A stretch of DNA of 64,000 bases from Rhizobium glycinendophyticum (GCF_006443685.1 NZ_VFYP01000001.1:2790001-2854000), one strand, 5' to 3'. Shown: positions 26,288 to 35,755, numbered from the stretch's first letter. Program-made: numbers and translations. Notes: generated from the sequence alone by a model not told the origin.

Positions 26288-26722
26288 TCAATAGAGCCCG
26301 ACCAATGATTTCAGCTCTTCCGTCCGGCGCTTCGTCAGCTCTGCCAGGCAGGAAGAAATCATCAATGGCTGCATCGAACCACCCTCGGCCGAGTAACCTT
26401 CGACATCGCAGGCCGCGTCGCGATAGGCGAGCCAGGCACGTTGCGAAACCAGAAGCCGTTTGGCTGCGCCATTGTCACCGGACGGGGGCGAAGCCTTGTC
26501 CCATGCGAGCATGGCGGCGCGCGTCTCGGCCCATTGGGCATTCATGTCGGCATCGGCTTTTCGATAGTCCTCGGCCGCACACTGGTTCATGTCGGCCTGG
26601 GTCTGGGCATTGTTGCAATCGACGTCCCGCACGTCCTCACCCGAGGCCGGCGCGTCTTGCAGCAATACGCAACCGCAGAGCATCAGGATCACGCCCCAAT
26701 TCATCGCACGCACCATGACCAT
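26288..26722 (-). CDS. LprI/DUF1311-type secreted protein
   Basis: A 144-residue protein with an N-terminal hydrophobic segment that ends in a possible lipobox (MLCGC). The DUF1311 pattern follows: DCNNAQTQADMNQCAAEDYRKADADMNAQW, then SQRAWLAYRDAACDVEG and SSCLAELTKRRTEEL, with paired cysteines. The family includes a mycobacterial lysozyme inhibitor, but most members have no known role. ATGs at 26722 and 26716 are both possible. A GGGGGGA stretch favours the first. It sits inside the urease operon. Confidence 0.8.
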   Translation of the reverse strand: MVMVRAMNWGVILMLCGCVLLQDAPASGEDVRDVDCNNAQTQADMNQCAAEDYRKADADMNAQWAETRAAMLAWDKASPPSGDNGAAKRLLVSQRAWLAYRDAACDVEGYSAEGGSMQPLMISSCLAELTKRRTEELKSLVGLY

Positions 26723-26740
26723 TCCCCCCGGGCCGCCACG

Positions 26741-27046
26741 TCAGAGGCCACCCATGACCTGCTGGCGGAAGCCGTAGACTTCGCGCTTGCCCTGCAGCGG
26801 GATCAGCGTCACCTGCCGGGTCTGGCCCGGCTCGAAGCGCACGGCCGTGCCCGCAGGAATATCGAGCCGCATGCCGCGCGCCTTGTCCCGCTCAAAAATC
26901 AGCCCGGCATTGGTCTCGAAGAAATGGTAGTGACTGCCGACCTGCACAGGCCGGTCGCCGCTGTTTGATACCTCGATCGTCACGGTCGGATGACCGGCAT
27001 TCAGCTCGATTTCGCCTGCTGCTGCAATGATTTCACCGGGGATCAT
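26741..27046 (-). CDS. ureB: urease beta subunit
   Basis: A 101-residue urease structural subunit. Signatures are [62 protein letters not shown] and the final [10 protein letters not shown]. An AAGGAG site precedes the ATG at 27046. Length and motifs are normal. Confidence 0.97.
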   Translation of the reverse strand: MIPGEIIAAAGEIELNAGHPTVTIEVSNSGDRPVQVGSHYHFFETNAGLIFERDKARGMRLDIPAGTAVRFEPGQTRQVTLIPLQGKREVYGFRQQVMGGL

Positions 27047-27066
27047 GAATCGCTCCTTCAGCGGGT

Positions 27067-27321
27067 TCAAGCGGCGCGCGAGGGCGGGCAGCCCTCGGCT
27101 TTGAGAACGCGTTTGGTGGATGCCGGATTGTTGGCGAGCTTGCCGGCGGGTCGGATCGGCCGGCGCACCAGTTCGCCACCGCAGTTCGGGCAGATGCCGG
27201 CAAGTGTGGTTTCGGCGCAGTCGGCGCAATAGGTGCATTCGAAGCTGCAGATCATCGCCAGGCTCTCCGGCGGCAGATCCTTGTCGCAGCACTCGCAGTT
27301 CGGCCGAAGTTCCAGCGCCAT
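27067..27321 (-). CDS. DUF1272 small zinc-ribbon-like protein
   Basis: An 84-residue DUF1272 protein. It has eight cysteines in four pairs: [15 protein letters not shown] and CPNC. This suggests one or two bound zinc ions. It starts 11 bases after the ureA stop and ends before ureB. The function is unknown. In rhizobia it is a common small insert in urease operons. A role in metal handling is possible but not shown. Confidence 0.85.
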   Translation of the reverse strand: MALELRPNCECCDKDLPPESLAMICSFECTYCADCAETTLAGICPNCGGELVRRPIRPAGKLANNPASTKRVLKAEGCPPSRAA

Positions 27322-27332
27322 GATGTCAGTCC

Positions 27333-27635
27333 TCAGCGGATCGGTTCGTGCACGGTCACGAGCTTCGTCCCGTCCGGGAACGTCGCCTCCACCTGCACGT
27401 CGTGGATCATCTCGGCAATGCCTTCCATCACCTGGTCACGGGTGACGACATGCGCGCCCGCTTCCATCAGGTCGGCGACGCTGCGGCCGTCGCGCGCGCC
27501 TTCGACGACGAAATCGGTGATCAGCGCGATGGCTTCCGGATAGTTGAGCTTGACGCCCCGCTCCAGCCGGCGCCGCGCGACGATGGCGGCCATGGCGATC
27601 AGCAGTTTGTCCTTTTCCCGCGGCGTCAGGTTCAT
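27333..27635 (-). CDS. ureA: urease gamma subunit
   Basis: A 100-residue urease subunit with the standard [39 protein letters not shown] opening and [19 protein letters not shown] ending (here [16 protein letters not shown]). Length is exact for the family. It lies between ureD and DUF1272. Confidence 0.98.
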   Translation of the reverse strand: MNLTPREKDKLLIAMAAIVARRRLERGVKLNYPEAIALITDFVVEGARDGRSVADLMEAGAHVVTRDQVMEGIAEMIHDVQVEATFPDGTKLVTVHEPIR

Positions 27636-27656
27636 GCGTGCTCCAATCAGATGTCG

Positions 27657-28475
27657 TCAGAGAGTCCAGACTTTTGGCACAGACGCGCCCCCGCGCAAGG
27701 CCGAAATGATCGGGATCAGGATTTTTCGCAAGGCAAAGCCGTCTGGCGCCGACACACGGGCAACAAGCTTGCCTTGCCAATAACTTACGCCGCCCATTTC
27801 TTCACCAATCAGCCCACGAATTGGGCTGACCAGCCCTTCCGCACGGGGGCTGACATGAATGAGCGTCGCAAAGGCGACCCGGCCCGACAGCACGCCCGGA
27901 TGAGCGGTCAGACCCGCGACATCCCCCTCGAGCTTCAGGTCTTCGGCATGCAGAAGCTTCCCATCGCGGCGGATTCGCCAGCGGTCGCGCACGAGGCCCG
28001 TATTCATCGCCTCGCCCATGGCCTTGCGTCCGAGAAGGATCGCCTCGACGGCCAGGAATTCCGCATCCGCGGCGAGATCGACCTCGAGCCTACGGGTGAG
28101 AGAGGCATTGTCGAAGAGAATGCTTTCCTGCGGCAGCCAGTGGAATTTGGCGCCTTGGCCGACCTCGATTCGGCTGGTGATCTGGCCCGTACCAGCCGAG
28201 GCCTTGTAGATCTTCTCGCAGGCCTGCGTGGTCGCTGTGACGAAACAGTTAGGCCCGGCGCGGAAATGCCAGTCGAATTCGTCGCCGCCGGTAATGCCGC
28301 CGGCGGTGTTGATCGTCACCGCCTCGAGTTCATCGGTAAAACTTTCGGGCAGACGGATCTTCGCCGCCCCTTCCTGAAAAAGCTCGGCGATGCGCGTGCG
28401 CCCGCCGAGCGACTTGGTTACAAGTCGCCCGATACCACGGGCACGCTGTTGTCGTGTGTGCTGGATTGCTTGCAC
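27657..28475 (-). CDS. ureD: urease accessory protein UreD
   Basis: A 272-residue urease maturation protein (UreD/UreH). Signatures are [18 protein letters not shown], the [13 protein letters not shown] motif, [10 protein letters not shown] and the [12 protein letters not shown] stretch. No ATG fits the conserved start. The GTG at 28475 has AGGGGAA about six bases upstream and gives the usual length. It overlaps the end of the upstream esterase gene by 58 bases in another frame. It is the first urease gene of the cluster. Confidence 0.92.
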   Translation of the reverse strand: MQAIQHTRQQRARGIGRLVTKSLGGRTRIAELFQEGAAKIRLPESFTDELEAVTINTAGGITGGDEFDWHFRAGPNCFVTATTQACEKIYKASAGTGQITSRIEVGQGAKFHWLPQESILFDNASLTRRLEVDLAADAEFLAVEAILLGRKAMGEAMNTGLVRDRWRIRRDGKLLHAEDLKLEGDVAGLTAHPGVLSGRVAFATLIHVSPRAEGLVSPIRGLIGEEMGGVSYWQGKLVARVSAPDGFALRKILIPIISALRGGASVPKVWTL

Positions 28476-29545
28476 GTTTTCCCCTGCCCGCCATTCTGTG
28501 TCGAGGCGGTTGTTTGGCCATCGACGCAAGAGGCGTCGACGGCATTTCCGGCCATCATCTCTCCGCCGGATGTGCGGAAGAAGTCCCACATTCTGTCCGT
28601 CGCATCAACCTCCCGGATCGTCTCGTTGCCGGCAGACGCCAATCGGAACAGCACCGAACGCGCCGGCCAGGCATGGTCGGCATTGGCGATCACATAGGAC
28701 ATGACGCTGGTGCCGGCTCGGCAGCCGAGATAGCGCGAGACATCGGCCGATGCGCCGGTTTCGGTCTGCGGCCGTGTCTCGCAGCCGTTGAGCTCGGCCC
28801 AGCGGTTGAGCGCCACTTCGCCGCCATAACGCCAATAGGCCTTTCCGCCGCCATCAAACGGATTGACGTGATCCTTCATGCCCGAGAAGGCGATGATCGA
28901 GACGGGCCGGCTCGGCTGGCAGCTTTCACGCCGCGGCCGCCAAACGCCGTTCTCCTCCACAGGGGTTCCCGCGCGCAGCCCCATGACAAAGCCGGCCGCG
29001 GCAAAATCGCCAAAACCGTTGCAGATGTATTGCGACAGCATGCGTCCGCCGCCCGAATAACCCGAGGCATAGATCTTCGCCGTGTCGATGCAGAGCGTGT
29101 CCTTGGCGAGCTTCACCGCATCGCGGATGGCGAGCGATTCATCCGCCCCCTCGCCGGCGGTGACACCCGGCACGTTCCAGGCATGGGTATTGGGCAGCTC
29201 GCCCTTCAGGCTGCCGGCGAGCGCCATGACCACGAAACCCTCGCGCTCCGCCACTTCATCCCAATGGCTGCGCTTCAGCTGCACGGTGGGATTGCTGTTC
29301 GATCCATGAAAATCGAGGACCAGCGGAACCTTCTTCTTGCCGGTATAGTTTGACGGAATGACATAGACCGCCTCGCGCGTCACCCCACCCGACTGGAAGG
29401 TCAGGCTGTGAGGACCTGGTGGGACCGCCGTGTCGCAACTGGCGGCTTCGGCCGAAATCGCCGACAAGCCGAAGAGAAAGAGCCCCGCGACCACGCGAAA
29501 TACATCGCGTGCCCGCACGTTCGGAAAAACCGTGCTGGTCGTCAT
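28418..29545 (-). CDS. secreted alpha/beta-hydrolase, PHB-depolymerase/LpqC-like esterase
   Basis: A 375-residue protein with a signal peptide (about residues 14-35, ending AISAEAA). The esterase core has [11 protein letters not shown] (oxyanion strand), the nucleophile elbow [12 protein letters not shown] and a late histidine in [11 protein letters not shown]. This fits the poly(3-hydroxybutyrate) depolymerase / feruloyl esterase group. The start at 29545 has AGAAGG at a good distance. The last 58 bases overlap ureD, so the gene may drive part of ureD transcription. The tail after residue 330 has no recognised domain. Substrate unknown. Confidence 0.85.
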   Translation of the reverse strand: MTTSTVFPNVRARDVFRVVAGLFLFGLSAISAEAASCDTAVPPGPHSLTFQSGGVTREAVYVIPSNYTGKKKVPLVLDFHGSNSNPTVQLKRSHWDEVAEREGFVVMALAGSLKGELPNTHAWNVPGVTAGEGADESLAIRDAVKLAKDTLCIDTAKIYASGYSGGGRMLSQYICNGFGDFAAAGFVMGLRAGTPVEENGVWRPRRESCQPSRPVSIIAFSGMKDHVNPFDGGGKAYWRYGGEVALNRWAELNGCETRPQTETGASADVSRYLGCRAGTSVMSYVIANADHAWPARSVLFRLASAGNETIREVDATDRMWDFFRTSGGEMMAGNAVDASCVDGQTTASTQNGGQGKTCKQSSTHDNSVPVVSGDL

Positions 29546-29642
29546 GGATGTGCCTTCTGTTAGCAGATGCGCGTCTAATATCACGCGTGGCTCCAGCATC
29601 AACCCGACATTGCTAATAAATCATCAACCCTGTCTTGCAAAA

Positions 29643-30338
29643 TCATACGGTCAGGTGCCGCCGCGCCTCCGGCGTATCCAGCGTTTCGGCGGCCCCCTGA
29701 TGCACGATCTCGCCGCGATCCATAATGTAAACGTGATCGGCGAGCTCCCGGCAGAAATCGAGATATTGCTCGACGAGCAGGATCGCCATGCCGGTGGTGT
29801 CGCGTAAGTAACGAATCGCCCGGCCGATATCCTTGATGATCGACGGCTGGATGCCTTCCGTCGGCTCGTCCAGCACGAGGATCTTCGGCCGCGTCACCAT
29901 GGCCCGCCCGATCGCCAGCTGCTGCTGCTGCCCGCCCGAGAGGTCGCCACCGCGCCGTGACAGCATGGAATCCAGAACCGGAAACAGGCTGAAGATGTCG
30001 TCGGGAATGAACCGGTCTTTGCGGTCAAGGGGCGCATAACCGGTTTCAAGGTTCTCCTTGACGGTCAAGAGCGGAAAGATCTCGCGCCCCTGTGGCACAT
30101 AACCGACCCCCGTGCGCGCCCGGTTGAACGGCGCCATGCCGTTGAGCTTGGTGCCGTTGAAGGTGATCGTTCCGGCCGAGACAGCATGCTGGCCGGTAAT
30201 GGCGCGCAAGAGCGACGACTTGCCGACACCGTTGCGGCCGAGCACACAGGTGATCTTGCCCATCTCGGCATTGATGGAGACACCCCGAAGGGCCTGGGCG
30301 GCGCCGTAATGGAGATTGACGTTTTCGACTGTCAGCAT
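29643..30338 (-). CDS. urtE: urea ABC transporter ATPase UrtE
   Basis: A 231-residue LivF-type ATPase with Walker A LGRNGVGKSS, signature LSGGQQQQLAIGRAMV, Walker B ILVLDEPTEGIQPS and H-loop LVEQYLDF. The QLAIGRA and EGIQPSI forms are typical of UrtE. The ATG at 30338 follows the palindromic repeat at 30365-30480, so the gene is split from urtD by that element. It ends the urt operon, which then runs into the esterase and urease genes. Confidence 0.94.
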   Translation of the reverse strand: MLTVENVNLHYGAAQALRGVSINAEMGKITCVLGRNGVGKSSLLRAITGQHAVSAGTITFNGTKLNGMAPFNRARTGVGYVPQGREIFPLLTVKENLETGYAPLDRKDRFIPDDIFSLFPVLDSMLSRRGGDLSGGQQQQLAIGRAMVTRPKILVLDEPTEGIQPSIIKDIGRAIRYLRDTTGMAILLVEQYLDFCRELADHVYIMDRGEIVHQGAAETLDTPEARRHLTV

Positions 30339-30364
30339 GGGTTTGTCCCCCGTTGTCTTGTTCC

Positions 30365-30480
30365 CACCTCCCCCTTGAGGGGGGAGGTCGCAGCGAAGCT
30401 GCGGGTGGGGGTGATCCTTCTGCAACCAGTCACCCCACCCCGGCGCTTTGCGCCGACCCTCCCCCTCAAGGGGAGGGTGA
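30365..30480. repeat. palindromic mosaic repeat between urtD and urtE
   Basis: Two modules: a CCTCCCCCTTGAGGGGGGAGG hairpin with GCAGCGAAGCTGC at the start, and CACCCCACCCCGGCGCTTTG with a CCCTCCCCCTCAAGGGGAGG hairpin at the end. They are the same two modules, in the same order, as 7111-7158 and 7207-7257. The element adds stem-loops inside an operon and may lower urtE expression. Confidence 0.85.
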
Positions 30481-30484
30481 GCCA

Positions 30485-31240
30485 TCACCGCCCCAGATAG
30501 TTCTCGATGACCTTCTGGTCGTTCGAGACGAAATCGATCGAGCCCTCGGCGAGCACGGAGCCCTCCGCAAGACACGTCACCTTCACCCCGAGATCGCGGA
30601 TGAAGCCCATGTCGTGTTCGACGACGACGACCGAGCGGGTCTTGGCGATTTCCTTCAAGAGAATGGCCGTCTCCGCCGTCTCCGCATCCGTCATACCGGC
30701 AACCGGTTCGTCGACCAGAAGAAGCTTGGGTTCCTGCGCCAAAAGCATGCCGATCTCCAGCCATTGCTTCTGGCCGTGTGAAAGATTGGCGGCCAGCTCG
30801 TCCTTGCGATGGGTGAGCCGCACCGTCTCGAGGATTTCCTCGATACGCGCCTTGTCTCCGGACGACAGACTGTAGAACAGCGTCGCGAAGACGCCGCGTT
30901 TGCGGTTCAGCGCCAGTTCCAGATTGTCCCAGACCGTATGGCTTTCGAACACCGTCGGCTTCTGGAACTTGCGGCCGATGCCGAGCTGGGCGATTTCCGC
31001 CTCGTCCTTCTTCGTCAGGTCGATCTTGCCGCCGTCGAAGAAGACTTCGCCGCTGTCGGGCCGGGTCTTGCCGGTGATGATGTCCATCATCGTCGTCTTG
31101 CCGGCGCCGTTCGGGCCGATGATGGCGCGCAGTTCACCGGGCTCGACGATAAAGGACAGCGAATTGAGCGCCTTGAAGCCGTCGAAGGAGACGGAGACGC
31201 CGTTGAGATAGAGCAGGCTCGATGTTGTCTGGTCGCTCAT
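30485..31240 (-). CDS. urtD: urea ABC transporter ATPase UrtD
   Basis: A 251-residue LivG-type ATPase with Walker A GPNGAGKTT, the Urt-type GRKFQKPTVFESHTVWDNLELAL, signature LSHGQKQWLEIGMLLA, Walker B LLLVDEPVAGMTD and H-loop VVEHDMGFIRDL. The LSHGQKQWLEIG form is specific to UrtD. It starts four bases after urtC, so the two are coupled. Confidence 0.95.
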   Translation of the reverse strand: MSDQTTSSLLYLNGVSVSFDGFKALNSLSFIVEPGELRAIIGPNGAGKTTMMDIITGKTRPDSGEVFFDGGKIDLTKKDEAEIAQLGIGRKFQKPTVFESHTVWDNLELALNRKRGVFATLFYSLSSGDKARIEEILETVRLTHRKDELAANLSHGQKQWLEIGMLLAQEPKLLLVDEPVAGMTDAETAETAILLKEIAKTRSVVVVEHDMGFIRDLGVKVTCLAEGSVLAEGSIDFVSNDQKVIENYLGR

Positions 31241-31244
31241 GGTC

Positions 31245-32414
31245 TCACTCCGCAGCCACGGGGGTCGTTTCGGGTTTCACGTCTGTATTCGCTGCATCCT
31301 TGTCCGCCTCGCGGGCATAATCCTTGCGCTTGGCCAAGTACGCCTGGACCGTGCCGACGATACCCTTGGGCAGGAAGAGCGTGACGCAGATGAAGAGACC
31401 GCCGAGTGCAAAGAGCCAGAGATCGGGGAAAGCGCCGGTGAAATAGCTTTTCCCCACATTGACGAGGATCGCGCCGATGATCGGGCCGATCAGCGTGCCG
31501 CGCCCGCCGACGGCCGTCCAGACGACGACTTCGATGGAGTTGGCGGGCGCGAACTCACCCGGATTGATGATGCCGACCTGCGGCACGAAGAGCGCTCCGG
31601 CAATGCCGGCCATCATCGCCGAAACGACGAAGGTGAAGAGCTTGATGTTCTCGACCCGGTAGCCGAGGAAACGCACCCGGCTTTCCGCATCGCGCACCCC
31701 GACCAGCACCTTGCCGAACTTGGAGCGGGTGATGGCGGAGGCGAGCACCAGGCACAGCGACAGGAAGATCGCCGACAGCGCAAACAGCACCGCACGGGTC
31801 CCGTCCGCCTGAACGTTGAAGCCGAGGATTTCCTTGTAGTCGGTCAGCCCGTTATTGCCGCCGAAGCCCATGTCGTTGCGGAAGAAGGCCAGAAGCAGCG
31901 CATAGGTCATCGCCTGGGTGATGATCGACAGATAGACGCCGTTGACGCGCGAGCGGAAGGCGAACCAGCCGAAGACGAAGGCGAGCAGTCCCGGCACCAG
32001 CAGCACCATGGCCATGGCGACGGGGAAGTAATTCATCCCATGCCAGAACCAGGGCAGTTCCTTCCAGTTCAGGAAGACCATGAAGTCCGGCAAAATGGGA
32101 TCGCCATAGACGCCGCGCGAGCCGATCTGGCGCATCAGATACATGCCCATGGCATAACCGCCGAGCGCGAAGAAGGCGCCGTGGCCGAGCGAGAGGATGC
32201 CGCAGTAACCCCAGACGAGGTCGAGTGCGAGCGCCAAGAGCGCGTAGCAGAGATATTTGCCGAGCAGCGACACCACATAGGTTGGCACATGCAGTGCGCT
32301 GTCCGGCGGTGTCAGCAGGTTGAGTGCCGGCACCAGAAGGGCGAAACCGAGGAGAATGCCGACGGCAATGAGGATCTTGCCGTCGAGTGCGCGCAGGATG
32401 AAGCCGCTGATCAT
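31245..32414 (-). CDS. urtC: urea ABC transporter permease UrtC
   Basis: A 389-residue LivM-type permease with about ten hydrophobic segments. The conserved region is LVWGYCGILSLGHGAFFALGGYAMGMYLMR, followed by NGVYLSIITQAMTYALLLAFFRNDMGFGGNNGLTD, typical of UrtC. The ATG at 32414 overlaps the urtB stop as ATGA. The C-terminal 30 residues are charged and cytoplasmic. Confidence 0.95.
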   Translation of the reverse strand: MISGFILRALDGKILIAVGILLGFALLVPALNLLTPPDSALHVPTYVVSLLGKYLCYALLALALDLVWGYCGILSLGHGAFFALGGYAMGMYLMRQIGSRGVYGDPILPDFMVFLNWKELPWFWHGMNYFPVAMAMVLLVPGLLAFVFGWFAFRSRVNGVYLSIITQAMTYALLLAFFRNDMGFGGNNGLTDYKEILGFNVQADGTRAVLFALSAIFLSLCLVLASAITRSKFGKVLVGVRDAESRVRFLGYRVENIKLFTFVVSAMMAGIAGALFVPQVGIINPGEFAPANSIEVVVWTAVGGRGTLIGPIIGAILVNVGKSYFTGAFPDLWLFALGGLFICVTLFLPKGIVGTVQAYLAKRKDYAREADKDAANTDVKPETTPVAAE

Positions 32415-34015
32415 GCTTCCACCGCCCTTCCCTTGAGCGCGAAGAGGCCGCGCGGTCGTTTCTGGATGAAGAGAATGATCAGGACGAGCACGAGGATCTT
32501 GCCGAGCACCGCGCCAACCGAAGGTTCGAGGAACTTGTTGAGGATGCCGAGTGACAAGGCTCCGACAAAAGTGCCCCAGAGATTGCCGACGCCGCCGAAG
32601 ACCACGACCATGAAACTGTCGATGATGTAGGACTGGCCGAGATTGGGCGAAACGTTGTCGATCTGGGAAAGCGCCACCCCGGCGATCCCGGCGATGCCCG
32701 AGCCGAGCGCGAAGGTGAAGGCGTCGACCCATGGCGTGCGGATGCCCATGGAGGAGGCCATGCGGCGGTTCTGCGTGACGGCGCGCATCTGCAGGCCGAA
32801 GGACGAACGCTTCATCAAGGCCAGCAGGGCGAAGAAAATGCTGAGCGAGAAGAGCACGATCCACAGTCGGTTCCAGGTGATCGAGAGGCCGCCGAGCGCA
32901 AACGAGCCGGACATCCAGGAGGGATTGCCGACTTCCTGGTTGGTCGGACCGAAGATCGTGCGGATCGTCTGCTGCAGGATGAGCGAAATGCCCCAGGTGG
33001 CGAGCAGCGTTTCGAGCGGCCGGCCATAGAGGAAGCGGATCACGCCACGTTCGATGATCAGGCCGACGGCGGCGGTGACCAGAAAGGCGACCGGCAGCGC
33101 AATGGCGAGCGACCAGTCGAAGAGCTCGGGATAGCTGGTGCGGATAACCTGCTGAACCGCGAAGGTGGAATAGGCGCCGATCATCACCATCTCGCCATGC
33201 GCCATGTTGATGATGCCCATGACGCCGAAGGTGATGGCAAGGCCGATGGCCGCAAGCAGCAGCACAGAGCCGAGCGAGATGCCGTACCAGACGTTCTGGC
33301 CCATGTCCCAGAACAGGAGCTGACCCTCGATCTTGCTGATTGCCGCATCGAGATCCGGCTTCAGGCTCTCATCGATGGTCGACGACACCGACATCAGGAT
33401 GCCGATGGCCTCGCGCCCGCCGAGCGAGGCGACGGTTGCGATGGCCGCGCGCTTTTCCTCGGCCGAACGATCGGACGCGAGAACGGAAACGGCCCGTGCC
33501 TCCTGCATGCGTGCCTTCACCTCGGAATCGGCCTCCGTCGCCAGCGCCGTCTCGACCAGATCGAGATTTTCGGCACTTGGCGACTGCAACACCGCCTGGG
33601 CGGCGGCAAGCCGCACGGCGCGGTCGGGGCTCAGAAGCGTCAGCCCGCCGAGTGCGGAGCGGATCGCGCGGCGCAGCGTGTTGTTGACCTTGATCTTGGT
33701 AAAGGCGCCCTTCGGCTCTTCGCCGATCGTCTCGCCGGTCAGCGGGTCGATGGCCGCGAGATTGCTGCCGGCAGCTTTGGTGATGAAGACCTGGTTGTCC
33801 GACTTACGGACATAGAGATCGCCCTCGGCAAAGGCTTCGAGAGCGGGAACGACACGGGCGTCGGCGGTCGCCGCGATCTGCCCGAGAAGCTCTTCGGCCT
33901 GCTTGAAATTGGCCTTGCCGAGCGCGTTCAGGAGTTCGCGCGGGTCGCTCTGCGCCAACGAAGGCGCGGCGAAGGATAGAAGCAGGAAAGCGACTGTGAT
34001 GAAACGAATAAGCAT
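32411..34015 (-). CDS. urtB: urea ABC transporter permease UrtB with N-terminal extension
   Basis: A 534-residue LivH-type permease. The membrane part starts near residue 245 (ISLGSVLLLAAIGLAITFGVMGIINMAHGEMVMIGAYS). It is preceded by a signal peptide (about 1-21) and a region of about 220 residues with repeated alpha-helical units (for example AVRLAAAQAVLQSP and EEKRAAIATVASLGGREAIGILM), resembling HEAT-type repeats. This long form is usual for proteobacterial UrtB. The extension should lie in the periplasm and may contact the binding protein. Confidence 0.95.
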   Translation of the reverse strand: MLIRFITVAFLLLSFAAPSLAQSDPRELLNALGKANFKQAEELLGQIAATADARVVPALEAFAEGDLYVRKSDNQVFITKAAGSNLAAIDPLTGETIGEEPKGAFTKIKVNNTLRRAIRSALGGLTLLSPDRAVRLAAAQAVLQSPSAENLDLVETALATEADSEVKARMQEARAVSVLASDRSAEEKRAAIATVASLGGREAIGILMSVSSTIDESLKPDLDAAISKIEGQLLFWDMGQNVWYGISLGSVLLLAAIGLAITFGVMGIINMAHGEMVMIGAYSTFAVQQVIRTSYPELFDWSLAIALPVAFLVTAAVGLIIERGVIRFLYGRPLETLLATWGISLILQQTIRTIFGPTNQEVGNPSWMSGSFALGGLSITWNRLWIVLFSLSIFFALLALMKRSSFGLQMRAVTQNRRMASSMGIRTPWVDAFTFALGSGIAGIAGVALSQIDNVSPNLGQSYIIDSFMVVVFGGVGNLWGTFVGALSLGILNKFLEPSVGAVLGKILVLVLIILFIQKRPRGLFALKGRAVEA

Positions 34016-34052
34016 GGTTTTGTCCCCCGGTTGGCGGGGCGGCGGAGCCTGA

Positions 34053-34212
34053 AAAGCCCCTCATCCGCCTGCCGGCACCTTCTCCCCGTGAACGGGGAGA
34101 AGGACGATTGCCGCGCCCTCGCCGATCGTTGCCAGCGTTTCGCGTGGCACGTCCCCTCTCCCCGCTTGCGGGGAGAGGTCGGAGCAACGAGTTGCTCCAG
34201 GGGTGAGGGGCT
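34053..34212. repeat. palindromic repeat between urtA and urtB
   Basis: Two GC-rich hairpins, 34078-34103 and 34155-34178, are each perfect palindromes of the CCTTCTCCCC or CCTCTCCCC type around a short loop. AGCCCCTCATCCG and GGGGTGAGGGGCT flank them. The type matches the module at 7370-7422. Inside the urt operon it could stabilise the urtA message above the permease genes. Confidence 0.8.
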
Positions 34213-34232
34213 AAGACCCAAAGGTCAGCCGA

Positions 34233-35522
34233 TCAGCTACCCTTGCCGCCGCACTTGCCGGTGGCAACGTTGAAGTTGCCGCATTCCATCGGCTTGCGCC
34301 AATCGGAGATCAGGTCCTTGGAGTCGGGCAGGTAATCCGACCATTCGTCGCCGACGACCGACGGGGTCTGCTGGACGATTTCGAACTGGCCATCGGCCTG
34401 GATTTCGCCGATCAGCACCGGCTTGGTGATGTGGTGGTTCGGCATGACGGTCGAAGTACCGCCGGACAGGTTCGGGACGGACACGCCGATGATGCTATCG
34501 AGAACGGCGTCTGTGTCGGTGGTGCCGGCAGCTTCGACGGCCTTAACCCAGGCGTTGAAGCCGATATAGGCGGCTTCCATCGGGTCGTTCGTCACGCGCT
34601 TGTCGTTCTTGGTGAAGGCATGCCAGGTCTTGATGAACTCGGCATTGACCGGGGCGTCGACGGACTGGAAGTAGTTCCAGGCGGCGAGATGGCCGACCAG
34701 CGGAGCCGTATCGAGGCCGGCGAGTTCTTCTTCACCGACGGAGAAGGCGACGACCGGGATGTCTTCCGCCTTGATGCCCTGGTTGGCGAGTTCCTTGTAG
34801 AAGGGCACGTTCGCGTCACCGTTGATGGTCGAGACGACGGCGGTCTTCTTGCCGGCAGAGCCGAACTTCTTGATGTCGGAGACGATGGTCTGCCAGTCGG
34901 AATGACCGAACGGCGTGTAGTTGATCATGATGTCTTCTTCGGCAACGCCCTTCGACATCAGATAGGCTTTGAGGATCTTGTTGGTTGTCTGCGGATAGAC
35001 GTAGTCGGTGCCGGCGAGAACCCAGCGCTCGACGCCTTCTTCATTGGCCAGATAGTCGACGGCCGGGATGGCCTGCTGGTTCGGAGCGGCACCGGTATAG
35101 AAGATGTTGCGCGAGGATTCTTCACCCTCGTACTGGACCGGATAGAAGAGGATGGAATTCAGCTCTTCGAAGACCGGCAGAACGGACTTGCGCGACGACG
35201 AGGTCCAGCAACCGAAGACCGCGGCGACCTTGTCTTTCGAGATCAGTTCGCGGGCCTTTTCGGCAAACAGCGGCCAGTCGGAGGCCGGGTCGACCACGAC
35301 GGCTTCGAGCTTCTTGCCGAGAACGCCGCCCTTCTTGTTCTGCTCGTCAATGAGCATCAGCATGGCGTCTTTCAGCGTCGTTTCCGAAATTGCCATCGTG
35401 CCCGACAGCGAGTGGAGAACGCCGATCTTGATCGTGTCGTCTGCGGCGAACGCGCCGTGGAAGGCTGTCGTCGATAGCATGGCGCCGAGAAGCGCGCCCG
35501 TCAGTTTCATCTTCATGGACAT
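34233..35522 (-). CDS. urtA: urea ABC transporter substrate-binding protein UrtA
   Basis: A 429-residue periplasmic protein with a signal peptide (about 1-26, ending AFAAD). The mature part is the UrtA type of Peripla_BP_5: IKIGVLHSLSGTMAISETTLKDAMLMLIDEQN, AAVFGCWTSSSRKSVLPVFEE and LFYPVQYEGEESSRNIFYTGAAPNQQ. These fit urea or short-amide binding. It is the first gene of the operon. The promoter should lie in 35523-35755, which also holds an inverted repeat at 35617-35632. Confidence 0.97.
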   Translation of the reverse strand: MSMKMKLTGALLGAMLSTTAFHGAFAADDTIKIGVLHSLSGTMAISETTLKDAMLMLIDEQNKKGGVLGKKLEAVVVDPASDWPLFAEKARELISKDKVAAVFGCWTSSSRKSVLPVFEELNSILFYPVQYEGEESSRNIFYTGAAPNQQAIPAVDYLANEEGVERWVLAGTDYVYPQTTNKILKAYLMSKGVAEEDIMINYTPFGHSDWQTIVSDIKKFGSAGKKTAVVSTINGDANVPFYKELANQGIKAEDIPVVAFSVGEEELAGLDTAPLVGHLAAWNYFQSVDAPVNAEFIKTWHAFTKNDKRVTNDPMEAAYIGFNAWVKAVEAAGTTDTDAVLDSIIGVSVPNLSGGTSTVMPNHHITKPVLIGEIQADGQFEIVQQTPSVVGDEWSDYLPDSKDLISDWRKPMECGNFNVATGKCGGKGS

Positions 35523-35616
35523 TGTTGTGATCCCCTCTTCTTGGTCGCAACCGGTCGGTTAATGAAATTTAACCGTTGCTGGAGGGGACTATCGGATGCC
35601 GCAGTGCAAAATCGTA

Positions 35617-35632
35617 TACGTCGTTTGACGTA
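35617..35632. promoter_or_regulatory. TACGTC-N4-GACGTA inverted repeat before urtA
   Basis: A perfect 6-bp inverted repeat with a 4-base spacer lies about 95 bases before the urtA start and about 120 before bphO. The TACGT arms recall sites bound by LuxR-type response regulators, but no exact consensus was applied. Confidence 0.45.
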
Positions 35633-35755
35633 GGCGATGGGGGTAAAGAGGGAAGACGACAGGGCGCTCGGAGGCAACTGCGCTCGCTTGGACTGCAACG
35701 GCTGCCAATTTGCCGCGTTTTCCTCTATACCGGTAGTCAGACAAGAGGACATGAC

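Noticed and set aside
35523..35755. Sigma-54 promoter or guanidine-type riboswitch before urtA
   Set aside because: No GG-N10-GC arrangement with the flanking consensus and no riboswitch core could be found by eye.
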